The notes under the pieces are model-generated. The model saw only the letters and a program-made list of their open reading frames with translations, did no database searches and was not told the DNA's origin. The translations under genes and the position numbers were made by a program. A stretch of 64,000 nt of DNA from Maritalea myrionectae DSM 19524 (lineage in GTDB: Bacteria > Pseudomonadota > Alphaproteobacteria > Rhizobiales > Devosiaceae), in contig NZ_AUHV01000003.1 of NCBI RefSeq assembly GCF_000423365.1, positions 62,001 to 126,000 on the forward strand, written 5' to 3'. Positions 28,005 through 36,532 of this stretch are shown piece by piece. Within the stretch, counting starts at the first letter, position 1. Every line of letters starts with the position of its first letter.

Positions 28005-28028
28005 AGGCGCCGAAAAATTTCGGCGCCT
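28005..28028 (-). terminator. intrinsic terminator of recA
   Basis: Arms AGGCGCCGAAA and TTTCGGCGCCT (28005-28028) with a T-run on the minus strand, 32 nt after the recA stop. Confidence 0.9.
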
Positions 28029-28059
28029 AAATGTCAGCAAGGACAAATTAATCCAACAT

Positions 28060-29163
28060 CTATTTGTCGGACTTATCGACAATCTCAAGACTATCATCAG
28101 CCTCGGTTTTGTCTGGTTGCGGTGGGGCAATCATATTTTCGGTCAAAAGGCCGGCGCTCTCGCGCACGCCGCTTTCAATTTCATAAGCAATTTGTGGATT
28201 GTCCTTCAGGAACTGACGAGCATTCTCACGCCCTTGGCCCAAGCGCTCGCTATTGTAAGAGAACCAAGACCCAGATTTCTCCACCAATCCGGCTTTCACA
28301 CCCAAATCAAGCAACTCGCCAGTTTTGGAAATGCCTTCGCCGTAAATAATATCGAACTCAACCTGGCGGAATGGTGGTGCCAACTTGTTCTTCACCACTT
28401 TCACCCGTGTCTGGTTGCCCACCACTTCGTCACGATCTTTAATCGCGCCGATGCGGCGAATATCCAAGCGCACAGATGAATAAAACTTCAGCGCGTTACC
28501 ACCTGTTGTGGTCTCCGGCGACCCAAACATCACACCAATCTTCATCCGAATTTGGTTGATGAAAATCACCATGGTTTTCGACCGTGAGATAGAGGCGGTC
28601 AATTTACGCATGGCCTGGCTCATCAAGCGCGCTTGCAAGCCGGGCAAACTGTCGCCCATTTCGCCTTCCAATTCAGCCTTTGGCGTCAATGCCGCAACGG
28701 AGTCGACCACCAGCAAATCAATGGCGCCAGAACGCACCAGCGTATCGGCAATCTCCAACGCTTGCTCGCCTGTATCTGGTTGTGAGATGAGTAAATCATC
28801 AATATTCACGCCAAGCTTACGAGCATAAATCGGGTCCAGCGCGTGTTCAGCATCAACAAAGGCACAAATGCCACCAGCCCGTTGCGCTTCTGCAATCGCA
28901 TGCAAGGTCAGCGTGGTTTTACCTGAGCTTTCGGGTCCAAAAACCTCGATAACCCGACCACGTGGTAAACCGCCAATGCCCAGCGCAATGTCCAACCCCA
29001 ACGAACCTGTAGGAATCGATTCCACTTCAACAGCAGAATTCTCCCCCAGGCGCATAACAGAGCCCTTACCGAAATTTCGCTCAATCTGAGAGAGCGCGGC
29101 CTCAAGAGCCTTCTTCTTATCCATAGATCCCCCTTCGACGACGCGAAGTTGTGAATTTGCCAT
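28060..29163 (-). CDS. recA: recombinase RecA
   Basis: A 367-residue RecA. Walker A GPESSGKT at residues 76-83, Walker [12 protein letters not shown]2 region and [28 protein letters not shown] are all intact. It drives strand exchange and LexA self-cleavage. The ATG at 29163 ([12 protein letters not shown]) follows GGAGAG and matches family length; 36 in-frame codons upstream are not conserved. A LexA-like site lies about 70 nt upstream. Confidence 0.97.
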   Translation of the reverse strand: MANSQLRVVEGGSMDKKKALEAALSQIERNFGKGSVMRLGENSAVEVESIPTGSLGLDIALGIGGLPRGRVIEVFGPESSGKTTLTLHAIAEAQRAGGICAFVDAEHALDPIYARKLGVNIDDLLISQPDTGEQALEIADTLVRSGAIDLLVVDSVAALTPKAELEGEMGDSLPGLQARLMSQAMRKLTASISRSKTMVIFINQIRMKIGVMFGSPETTTGGNALKFYSSVRLDIRRIGAIKDRDEVVGNQTRVKVVKNKLAPPFRQVEFDIIYGEGISKTGELLDLGVKAGLVEKSGSWFSYNSERLGQGRENARQFLKDNPQIAYEIESGVRESAGLLTENMIAPPQPDKTEADDSLEIVDKSDK

Positions 29164-29233
29164 ATGCCCTCTCCTTATTCCAAAGTCCTGAGGTCCATGC
29201 AAATTTATTCGGACCAAGGGAAAAATACAGTTT

Positions 29234-29248
29234 GTACTATATTTGTTC
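29234..29248 (-). promoter_or_regulatory. LexA-like (SOS) box upstream of recA
   Basis: Read on the plus strand: GTAC-N7-GTTC (29234-29248), one mismatch from the alphaproteobacterial GTTC-N7-GTTC box. A second near match, GTTC-N7-GATC, is at 29311-29325. The position 71-85 bp before the recA start is reasonable. The gap 29164-29431 shows no gene. Confidence 0.4.
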
Positions 29249-29431
29249 TCATATTTTGAGAGCGTTGTCAATCTAATTAAGTAATTGAAATAACATCAGT
29301 TTAAATATTTGTTCTATTTTTGATCCAAAAACACATGCAAATTAACCATTTGCGTTAGTTACAACTGTCGCAACTTAGGATTGTTCGGAAACCAGAAAAC
29401 CGCCAAAGAATCAGATTCGCCACGAACCCGC

Positions 29432-32002
29432 TTAATCCAAATCAGCCTGATCTTCGGTCTCACCTTCCAAAACAGTCTTCACTTTGGCGGCCAATTGTTT
29501 GAGCGAGAATGGCTTTGGCAGGAATTCGACGCTCACATCATCCTCAAGGCCCTTGCGCACATTTTCTTCCGCATAGCCCGAAACAAAGATCACTTTGATA
29601 TCCGGATAACGCTGGCGCATTTCACCCAACAAGGTTGGTCCGTCCATCTCTGGCATGACAACATCGGAAATCAACAGTTCAATCTCGCCGTCAATTTCTT
29701 CCAGCACTTCAAGTGCAGCCACGCCGCTATCGGCCTCGTGCACCACATAGCCCGCTGACGACAATGCCCGTGCGGAGAAGGCCCGTACGCTATCTTCATC
29801 TTCCACGATCAAGATGCGCTCTTTGCCCGTAAGATCGCGCGCTTTCTGCGTGATGGCCCGATCAGCGGCTTCGCGTGGCACATGCGCATATTTAGGCAAG
29901 AAGATACGGAAAGTTGTTCCCCGGCCCAATTCGCTATCCGCGTAAATGAAGCCACCTGTCTGCTTCACAATGCCGTAAACGGTCGACAGCCCAAGCCCAG
30001 TTCCCTTGCCAATATCTTTGGTGGTGAAGAAGGGTTCAAAAATCTTGTCCTGCACCTCTTGGCTCATGCCGGTGCCAGTATCGGCTACTTCAATCAAGAC
30101 ATAGTCAGCCGCTGGCATGCCGCGATAATTAAAGGTTGCCGCTTCGGCTTCTGTCACATTGCGCGTGCGGATATCGACAGACCCGCCGTCGGGCATCGCA
30201 TCACGGGCGTTGACCACAAGATTGATCACCACCTGCTCAAGCTGCACATGGTCGGCCCGCACGGCCCAAAGCTCGGCTTCATGATCAACGCTTAGGCTAA
30301 TGCTATCGCCAATCAACCGCTTGAACAGCACCGTCAGATCATCCACCAACAGCGACACTTCCAGCACTTCAAGGCGCAAAGTTTGCCGCCGTGAGAACGC
30401 CAGCAATTGGCGCACCAACCCAGCAGCGCGGTTGGCATTCTGCTTGATTTCCATCGTATCTTTGAACGAAGGGTCGTTCGGGCGCAAATTGAGCAACAAC
30501 AAATCCGAGAAGCCAATAACGGCCGTCAGAATATTGTTCAAATCGTGAGCAATACCGCCCGCCAACTGGCCAACAGCCTGCATTTTCTGACTTTGTGCAA
30601 ATTGCTGTTCCAGCACCCGCTGTTGCGTGGTGTCCAGCGCATAAACAATTGCGCTTTCGCCCTGCTCATCCGGGTCTTCAATGCCGGAAACATAAAGCCG
30701 CACACTGCGTTCATCGTCACTTTTCAGCACCGCATCCACCGGCTCGATTGTGGAGTGGTTGGCGTTGGCCTGCTCCAAAGCGGTCAACAAATTCGCTTTC
30801 GCATCGTCAGAAACGAAGTCGGACAACGGCAAATGATCAATCGGTCGCTCGCCGCGCTCATTGTCAAATGTGCGCATAAAGGGCGCGTTGGTGCGTAAAA
30901 TACGGCCCTGTGAATCCACCGCAGCAATCGCAAATGGGGTGTCGTTGAAAAAGCGTGAGAACTTGACTTCAGCCGTGCGCAATTCTTCCGAAAGATCCGC
31001 GCCTTTGGAACGGTCCAGCACCAGCGTGCGTGTTTCGCCCAAATCACCTTCGGCCAAGCGGGCAGCCCGATGCAGCAACCGCACAGGCAAATTGGTGCCA
31101 TCGCGCTTGACCAGATCAATATCAATGATTTCGGTTTTGATTTGCCCGTCAGCACTGCCCCCCAGCAACAGGCCAGAGCCATCGCCGCGCACAATTTCAG
31201 AAAGCTGAATGGAGCCCGTATCGAACTCCGCCAAATCATAACCCAACCAATTGGCCAAAGTGGCGTTTAAATATTGGATTTGGCCATTTCCATTGGTGGA
31301 AAAGAACCCGGCAGGCGCATGATCAAGATAATCAATCGCGCGTTGCAGTTCCAAAAAGATGTTTTCTTGTTTGGCACGGTCGCGCGAAATGTCCTCAACA
31401 CTCCACATGACGAGCGCCCGCCCCCCTGCTTGGTCCACAGCAGGCAGCGATTGAACGCGCACACGATACCAAATGGGCATTTCTGGGTTTTCACCAGTAA
31501 GCGACGTGGTCAAACGAATATCTTCGACCGCCCGACGCCCTTCTTGTGCAGCGCGCGACAAACGATAGATCGGCTCTGCGGCCTCAGGCGCGCTGGCAAA
31601 AAGCCGCGGCACGCTGGCCAATGCGGTCCGGTCCAACCCGGCCACCAGCTCGCCATAAGCGGCATTGGCATAAACCAACCGGCCATCCCGATCCGACACC
31701 ACAGCGCCATAATCGAGACTGTCCACAATCGCGTTTTGCAGCGCGGGGCCATCATCATGATGCGACAGGCGAAACAGCCCGGCCGCCAACCCGAATAGGC
31801 TGAACACGCCGAGCACAGCCAAAAGGCCAAGCACCAGCATCAAAATGTCGGCAGATATCTGATCGCCATAGACGGCATAAACAACGGCCAAGCCGATAAA
31901 AAAGAGTGTCAAGACCAGCACGCGCCACAGCCCGGGATTCCCCAGGGGCTTTTTCACAGCTGGTTGCGGATATGTGTCCTCTTGGAGCGGGGTCACCGCC
32001 AT
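29432..32002 (-). CDS. cckA: hybrid sensor histidine kinase CckA
   Basis: An 856-residue hybrid kinase. Two membrane helices (~25-46 and ~53-77), then PAS-type sensor segments, a HisKA domain with phospho-acceptor His486 (GGIAHDLNNILTAVIGFSD), an ATPase domain (VADTGTGMSQEV, GKGTGLGLSTVYGIVKQTGG) and a C-terminal receiver with Asp780 (LLISDVVMPEMDG). This layout and length are those of CckA, which feeds phosphate through ChpT to CtrA, the cell-cycle and flagellar regulator. It lies between recA and flhB, and CtrA-type boxes occur in the flagellar promoters nearby. Confidence 0.93.
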   Translation of the reverse strand: MAVTPLQEDTYPQPAVKKPLGNPGLWRVLVLTLFFIGLAVVYAVYGDQISADILMLVLGLLAVLGVFSLFGLAAGLFRLSHHDDGPALQNAIVDSLDYGAVVSDRDGRLVYANAAYGELVAGLDRTALASVPRLFASAPEAAEPIYRLSRAAQEGRRAVEDIRLTTSLTGENPEMPIWYRVRVQSLPAVDQAGGRALVMWSVEDISRDRAKQENIFLELQRAIDYLDHAPAGFFSTNGNGQIQYLNATLANWLGYDLAEFDTGSIQLSEIVRGDGSGLLLGGSADGQIKTEIIDIDLVKRDGTNLPVRLLHRAARLAEGDLGETRTLVLDRSKGADLSEELRTAEVKFSRFFNDTPFAIAAVDSQGRILRTNAPFMRTFDNERGERPIDHLPLSDFVSDDAKANLLTALEQANANHSTIEPVDAVLKSDDERSVRLYVSGIEDPDEQGESAIVYALDTTQQRVLEQQFAQSQKMQAVGQLAGGIAHDLNNILTAVIGFSDLLLLNLRPNDPSFKDTMEIKQNANRAAGLVRQLLAFSRRQTLRLEVLEVSLLVDDLTVLFKRLIGDSISLSVDHEAELWAVRADHVQLEQVVINLVVNARDAMPDGGSVDIRTRNVTEAEAATFNYRGMPAADYVLIEVADTGTGMSQEVQDKIFEPFFTTKDIGKGTGLGLSTVYGIVKQTGGFIYADSELGRGTTFRIFLPKYAHVPREAADRAITQKARDLTGKERILIVEDEDSVRAFSARALSSAGYVVHEADSGVAALEVLEEIDGEIELLISDVVMPEMDGPTLLGEMRQRYPDIKVIFVSGYAEENVRKGLEDDVSVEFLPKPFSLKQLAAKVKTVLEGETEDQADLD

Positions 32003-32052
32003 CGTCCATGCCCTCTCACACTACTCTACTTCGGCATTGAGAATCACCAAAG

Positions 32053-32067
32053 TTAACCCTTCATAAA
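32053..32067 (-). promoter_or_regulatory. CtrA-like half-perfect box upstream of cckA
   Basis: On the minus strand TTTA-N7-TTAA, one mismatch from TTAA-N7-TTAA, 51-65 bp before the cckA start. Suggestive only. Confidence 0.25.
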
Positions 32068-32142
32068 TCTTTGCGCCAATTGCGTCCAACCACAAGTGAA
32101 TGTGGCGATTTATTTGGGCTTTTGCCCGAAGGAGATGTATTT

Positions 32143-33228
32143 TTATGACGATTTTGCACTCCAGGAGCGCACACGACGCAAGCGCATCACATAGCCGATC
32201 ACTTCCGCCACCGCTTTAAAGTGCTGCACAGGTATCGCCTCTTCAATTTCAACCGTGGCGTGCAGCGCCCGCGCCAGCGGCGGATTTTCCACAATTGGAA
32301 TATCGTGTTCCGTGGCCAACTCCCGAATCTTAAGTGCGACCTGATCCACGCCCTTGGCCATGCAGATCGGCGCAGACATGCCCGCTTCATATTTCAATGC
32401 CACCGCATAGTGGGTCGGGTTGGTGATCACCACGCTGGCATCGGGCACATTCTGCATCATGCGCTGGCGCCCCCGTTCAGCCCGGATTTGCCGCAATTTG
32501 GCTTTGACCTTCGGGTCACCTTCCATTTGCTTATATTCGTCGCGCACCTCTTTCATGGTCATCTTTTGTTTTTCAAACCATTTGTTGCGCTGATACATAA
32601 AGTCTAGTCCAGCGACTACCGTCACAACGGCCAACGTCGCCAGAATAATTTTGATGCCCATTTCCTGAAAGGTGAGCATCAAAGTGGCGGGGTCTGCCGT
32701 CACCAACGTGTCCAGCCGATCACGCTCCGGCCACATCACCAAAAACATGATGAAAGACACGATCGAAAGCTTGGCCAAACCTTTGGCAAAATTCACCAAT
32801 GCATCTTTGGAAAACAAACGCTTAGCACCACTCAACGGCGACACTTTCGACCATTTCGGCTTGAGCGGATCGAGCGACCAAACCGGCGCATGTTGCACCA
32901 GATTTGCAGCGAGCGCGAAACCTGCCAGGATCAACAATGGCACCAGCGCCACCAACAAAACGGTACCGGCGATTTCATTCCAAAATCCGGCAAACCCAGC
33001 TTCGCCAATTTCATATTGGTCCGCATTCGCCATGACGTTTTTCAACATCCCGGTCAGCGTGCCAGCCGTAAACGGTGCCATGAGTGAAAAGATCAACGCC
33101 GTGCCGAGCAGCATAAACCAGGTGGTCAGCTCTTGGCTTTTCGCCACATCACCCCGTTTGTGCGCGTCTTGCAGCTTTTTCTCGGAGGGGTCCTCGGTTT
33201 TCTCGGACTTATCCGGTTCGTCAGCCAT
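32143..33228 (-). CDS. flhB: flagellar export switch protein FlhB
   Basis: A 361-residue inner-membrane protein of the flagellar type III secretion system. Four membrane helices precede a cytoplasmic domain with the autocleavage motif NPTH (residues 270-273, VVITNPTHYAVALKY). Cleavage switches export from rod/hook to filament substrates. N-terminal DKSEKTEDPSEKKLQDAHKRGDVAKSQE is typical. It shares one base with fliR upstream and is the last gene of the flgB operon. Confidence 0.95.
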   Translation of the reverse strand: MADEPDKSEKTEDPSEKKLQDAHKRGDVAKSQELTTWFMLLGTALIFSLMAPFTAGTLTGMLKNVMANADQYEIGEAGFAGFWNEIAGTVLLVALVPLLILAGFALAANLVQHAPVWSLDPLKPKWSKVSPLSGAKRLFSKDALVNFAKGLAKLSIVSFIMFLVMWPERDRLDTLVTADPATLMLTFQEMGIKIILATLAVVTVVAGLDFMYQRNKWFEKQKMTMKEVRDEYKQMEGDPKVKAKLRQIRAERGRQRMMQNVPDASVVITNPTHYAVALKYEAGMSAPICMAKGVDQVALKIRELATEHDIPIVENPPLARALHATVEIEEAIPVQHFKAVAEVIGYVMRLRRVRSWSAKSS

Positions 33229-34001
33229 TATCTCACCCCAACAAGTGCCATAAAGAATTGCTCAAGATGTTCGACATAGAGCACCATCATCACGCTGAGC
33301 AGCAAAGCGAACAGCAACAGCCCCAACGCAATATTGGCCGGCATGGCGATAAAGAACACCTGCAATTGCGGCATCAAACGGGCCAAAAGCCCTAAGCCGA
33401 AATAGAACACCAAGCCAAAAACAATAAACGGTGCAGACATTTGCACCCCAACTACAAAGCTAGAGGAAATCACCTCCAACGCCATGGTCGCCGCATCTTC
33501 CAAAAGGATTGGCGCCCCCGGCGTAAAAATCTCATAGCTATGATAAATCCCTGCCAACACAAGATGGTGCAAATCCATCGAAAAGATCAGCGTCACCCCC
33601 AAAACGGCGATGAAGTTACCAAAAATCGCCCCCTGCAAACCGCCCTGTGTGGGGTCAGATGTTTGGGCGAAAGACAAACCGGTCTGAAACGCAATTGTTG
33701 AACCGGCCACCTGCGCCGCAGAGGTCAACAACCGCGCGGTCCCCCCAAGCACCAAACCAACGGCAAGTTCGGAAGCAAGCAAGGCAATAATCGGATAAAA
33801 AGCCAAACTCGTTTGCGGATAGGTCGTTGAAATCAAGGGATACATAATAAATGTGAAGGTCAGCGCCAGCGTCAATCGCATCCGAATAGACAGGCGGCTT
33901 GATGAAAACCCCGGCATCAACATGATCAACGTGCCTAAGCGCGCAAAGATCAAAAAATAGAGCAAAACGGTTTGCGGCAACCAATTGATGCTGAGATCCA
34001 T
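33228..34001 (-). CDS. fliR: flagellar biosynthetic protein FliR
   Basis: A 257-residue export-gate protein with about six hydrophobic segments; FARLGTLIMLMPGFSSSRLSIRMRLTLALT and the later FQTGLSFAQTSDPTQGG are typical. FliR joins FliP and FliQ in the export pore. It lies 2 nt after fliQ and overlaps flhB by one base. Confidence 0.93.
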   Translation of the reverse strand: MDLSINWLPQTVLLYFLIFARLGTLIMLMPGFSSSRLSIRMRLTLALTFTFIMYPLISTTYPQTSLAFYPIIALLASELAVGLVLGGTARLLTSAAQVAGSTIAFQTGLSFAQTSDPTQGGLQGAIFGNFIAVLGVTLIFSMDLHHLVLAGIYHSYEIFTPGAPILLEDAATMALEVISSSFVVGVQMSAPFIVFGLVFYFGLGLLARLMPQLQVFFIAMPANIALGLLLFALLLSVMMVLYVEHLEQFFMALVGVR

Positions 34002-34003
34002 GG

Positions 34004-34273
34004 CTACCCACCGGTGATGATCAGATCAACCACCCTGTCCATATACCCTGAGAGTTGCGCGCCCATAAAAGGTAGCATCAACAGCATCGTGATGAAAATG
34101 GCCAAAATTTTTGGCACAAACACCAAAGTCATTTCCTGAATTTGGGTCAGGGCCTGGAACAACGCGATCACAACGCCCACCACAAGCCCAACAATCATCA
34201 AGGGAGCCGACACATAAATCAGTGTCCAAATACCGTCTTGTGCAACGTCGAGAACTTGTGCGCCGGTCAACAA
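34004..34273 (-). CDS. fliQ: flagellar biosynthetic protein FliQ (TTG start)
   Basis: An 89-residue (88 if the second TTG is used) two-helix export-gate subunit: VLDVAQDGIWTLIYVSAPLMIVGLVVGVVIALFQALTQIQEMTLVFVPKILAI. There is no ATG at the 5' end. A stop (TAG) is in frame just upstream inside AGGAGG, so translation must begin at one of two adjacent TTG codons (34273 or 34270); the latter has the better 5-nt spacing. A rare start may keep FliQ low relative to FliP and FliR. Confidence 0.93.
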   Translation of the reverse strand: MLTGAQVLDVAQDGIWTLIYVSAPLMIVGLVVGVVIALFQALTQIQEMTLVFVPKILAIFITMLLMLPFMGAQLSGYMDRVVDLIITGG

Positions 34274-34292
34274 CGCCTCCTAATTATGCCAA

Positions 34293-34613
34293 TCAGATCG
34301 GCATCTGCATGATTGATTCATAGGCGGTGATCACCCGGTCACGAATCGTCACCACCGTTTCCATCGCAATCTCAGTCTCGGAGATCGCGGTCACAACATC
34401 AACCACGTTTGAATCGCCATTCACAAGATCCATGGCCTTTTGGTCGGCCACACGGCCAGTTTCGACCACTTCTGTCAAAGATTGGGTCAGCATTTCGCCA
34501 AAGTCTGGGCCGTTGCTCGGCTTTTGCGCCAGTTGTGCGCCCTGCTGCCCGGTGTTGCCCAGCTGTGCTGCGCTCGCATATGCGTTGGACGCTGCTGCAA
34601 ATGGTACGCTCAT
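34293..34613 (-). CDS. fliE: flagellar hook-basal body complex protein FliE
   Basis: A 106-residue rod/MS-ring adaptor. The C-terminal VVDVVTAISETEIAMETVVTIRDRVITAYESIMQMPI is the conserved part. It links FliF to the proximal rod and is needed for opening the export gate. ATG 34613 is directly preceded by TTGGGGAATGAT, which serves as the ribosome site; the same 15-nt sequence (CAAAATTGGGGAATG) occurs again 35 bp further upstream inside a hairpin loop. Confidence 0.92.
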   Translation of the reverse strand: MSVPFAAASNAYASAAQLGNTGQQGAQLAQKPSNGPDFGEMLTQSLTEVVETGRVADQKAMDLVNGDSNVVDVVTAISETEIAMETVVTIRDRVITAYESIMQMPI

Positions 34614-34615
34614 AT

Positions 34616-34630
34616 CATTCCCCAATTTTG
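34616..34630 (-). repeat. CAAAATTGGGGAATG repeat, copy overlapping the fliE ribosome site
   Basis: On the minus strand this 15-mer ends 2 nt before the fliE ATG and contains its Shine-Dalgarno. It is identical to 34651-34665. The core AAATTGGGGA recurs before flgF and is antisense to the loops after flgH. Confidence 0.8.
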
Positions 34631-34640
34631 TTTGGCATTA

Positions 34641-34672
34641 AGCAGCGCGCCATTCCCCAATTTTGCGCTGCT
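34641..34672 (-). promoter_or_regulatory. hairpin in the flgC-fliE gap exposing the second repeat copy
   Basis: Perfect 8-bp arms AGCAGCGC (34641-34648) and GCGCTGCT (34665-34672). On the mRNA (minus strand) the 16-nt loop reads AAAATTGGGGAATGGC and is nearly the whole 15-mer that also forms the fliE ribosome site. Confidence 0.55.
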
Positions 34673-34687
34673 CAGCCCTTCCCGTAA

Positions 34688-35107
34688 TTATCCGCGCAAA
34701 ATGTCCAGCGTGCCGCCCAACATTTGCCGGGTGACGCTCACCACGTTCAAGTTGGCTTCATAAGTGCGCTGGGCTTCCCGCATATCCATTGTTTCAATCA
34801 AGCTGTTCACGTTTGGATAAAGCACATAGCCGCGCTCATCCGCTGCCGGGTGGCCCGGCTCATAACGCGATTGGAAGTCGCTTTGATCATAGGCAACGCG
34901 CCCAATCTTCACCTCATTCGCCGACAATTCATTGTTATAAACCGCCTCGAATGTCGGCACCTTACGCCGATACGGGTCCTGCCCCGGCTCCTTCGCCGCA
35001 GAGCTGGAGTTCGCCATGTTTTCAGCGATAATCCGCATCCGCGCCGATTGAGCGTGCAAGCCAGTGGCCGCAATTTTCAGCGAATTCATAAAATCAGAAG
35101 ACATCAT
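34688..35107 (-). CDS. flgC: flagellar basal-body rod protein FlgC
   Basis: A 139-residue proximal-rod protein. N-terminal MNSLKIAATGLHAQSARMRIIAENMANSSS and C-terminal NSLIETMDMREAQRTYEANLNVVSVTRQMLGGTLDIL are family signatures. ATG codons at 35107 and 35104 are both possible. It lies 15 nt after flgB. Confidence 0.95.
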   Translation of the reverse strand: MMSSDFMNSLKIAATGLHAQSARMRIIAENMANSSSAAKEPGQDPYRRKVPTFEAVYNNELSANEVKIGRVAYDQSDFQSRYEPGHPAADERGYVLYPNVNSLIETMDMREAQRTYEANLNVVSVTRQMLGGTLDILRG

Positions 35108-35122
35108 TCACCTCTATTTCTA

Positions 35123-35524
35123 CTAGCGACCCAGCGCAGTTCTAATCAACCGCAATGAGCGTTTATAAACGGCAGTTGCCGCTTGGTAGTCCATTTGGTT
35201 GGTGGACACCTTCATCATTTCATCTTCAAGCACCACACCATTGCCTTCAGGCGTAATCTCAAAGTTATTCATTTGCCGTGCGCCGAATCCGTCCGCGCCT
35301 TGCCCCACCACAGAGATGTGGTTCACATTGGTCACGCGAGTCGAAACCGTACTCATCTTCAAGTCGGACTGGTGGGTGGCAAAGTCGAACTCTTTCAGAT
35401 CCCGCCCGCGGAAATCAGGCGTATCTGCGTTGGCAATATTCTCTGCCAACAATGTTTGCCGTGTCTGGTGCCACTTCATCTTCTGCGTCAATGCATCGAA
35501 AAGTGGCATCTTTGTAATCGACAT
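35123..35524 (-). CDS. flgB: flagellar basal-body rod protein FlgB
   Basis: A 133-residue rod protein: MPLFDALTQKMKWHQTRQTLLAENIANADTPDFRGRDLKEFDF and VVLEDEMMKVSTNQMDYQAATAVYKRSLRLIRTALGR. First gene of the leftward operon flgB-flgC-fliE-fliQ-fliR-flhB, which is led by a perfect CtrA box 45-59 bp upstream. The gene is divergent from fliO. Confidence 0.95.
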   Translation of the reverse strand: MSITKMPLFDALTQKMKWHQTRQTLLAENIANADTPDFRGRDLKEFDFATHQSDLKMSTVSTRVTNVNHISVVGQGADGFGARQMNNFEITPEGNGVVLEDEMMKVSTNQMDYQAATAVYKRSLRLIRTALGR

Positions 35525-35568
35525 ACCTACCTCGCTTTAATGCTAGGCAGATATTGCCGGGCAAATGG

Positions 35569-35583
35569 TTAACGCGGCGTTAA
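35569..35583 (-). promoter_or_regulatory. CtrA box of the flgB operon
   Basis: Perfect TTAA-N7-TTAA (35569-35572 and 35580-35583), 45-59 bp before the flgB start. The site reads the same on both strands and could also serve fliO, 175 bp to the right. Confidence 0.7.
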
Positions 35584-35758
35584 TAATCTGTGCAATTTTC
35601 AATAAATGCCGGGCAATAATGTTTCAAAATGCATCAGGGCCCCGATTGACCCTTGCGCTAGGCATTTTTTGCCAGCATCATTTTTTATGTGATCACCACA
35701 TTTTGACCAGATAGGTTTCTTATGCCACACATCACAAGAGACGAACATAGAGGCGACA

Positions 35759-36532
35759 ATGGGTTTTTTAACTGAGATTTTAGGCGAAGATTTGGGCAAT
35801 ATTGCCATTGTGATTGGTGGGCTGTTTATCACCGTACTGGCCATCATTCTGGTCGTTTGGCTGATCAAGGTGGTTTTTCGCGCCAGCCGCGATGGCATGC
35901 GCTCCAAACTGCGTCGCCTGGCGGTGCTGCAATCCGCACCCGTGGACAATAAGCGTCAATTGGTAATTATCCGCCGCGACGATGTCGAACATTTGTTGAT
36001 GATCGGCGGCCCCAATGACGTGCTCATCGAAAGCGGGTTCCAAAGCCCAACCGACACGCAGCAATCGGTCGCCACGTCTAAGCTGGACCCACCCAAAAAT
36101 GAAAATATGAAGGCTGAAGTTGAGACAAGCGAGAGCGTGCAAACCGCACCGCCAATTGTCGCAAAGCCGCGCCCAGCAGGCCCTTCACGCACAACACCTG
36201 TATCGCCGCTCGAAGATCGGGTTGAACCACCGCTGCGTGAGCCCCAAGCCAATAAAGGCGCCAATGTCACCCCAATGCCAAACCTCGCACCGATTGAAAA
36301 GCTGCAAGAGCTGGCGCGGTCCACACCTGAGTCAGGCGCCAAAACCCTCAAATATCCGGGCCTCTTGCGCGGCGGCAGCAAGCAAAAAGACGTGGATAGC
36401 CTGGTTTCTGACAATAAAAATCAAGAAGCGAAAGCCGACTCAGATAAATTGAACGCTGAAAACGCTCCCAGCGAGCACGAAGGAGCCGACACAGCGTCAG
36501 ACCATGGGAAAGACAAAGCCAAACAAGATTAG
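35759..36532 (+). CDS. fliO: flagellar biosynthetic protein FliO-like
   Basis: A 257-residue protein. One membrane helix near the N-terminus (IAIVIGGLFITVLAIILVVWLIKVVF) is followed by a small domain typical of FliO (SRDGMRSKLRRLAVLQSAPVDNKRQLVIIRRDDVEHLLMIGGPNDVLIES), then about 150 residues of low-complexity Pro/Ala/Glu/Lys-rich sequence that is probably disordered. FliO stabilises FliP during assembly of the export gate. fliP follows and overlaps by 29 nt. Confidence 0.82.
   Translation: MGFLTEILGEDLGNIAIVIGGLFITVLAIILVVWLIKVVFRASRDGMRSKLRRLAVLQSAPVDNKRQLVIIRRDDVEHLLMIGGPNDVLIESGFQSPTDTQQSVATSKLDPPKNENMKAEVETSESVQTAPPIVAKPRPAGPSRTTPVSPLEDRVEPPLREPQANKGANVTPMPNLAPIEKLQELARSTPESGAKTLKYPGLLRGGSKQKDVDSLVSDNKNQEAKADSDKLNAENAPSEHEGADTASDHGKDKAKQD

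Noticed and set aside
27894-28130. Extended alaS start adding 79 residues
   Set aside because: The extension crosses the recA terminator hairpin and has no homology; ATG 27893 matches family N-termini.
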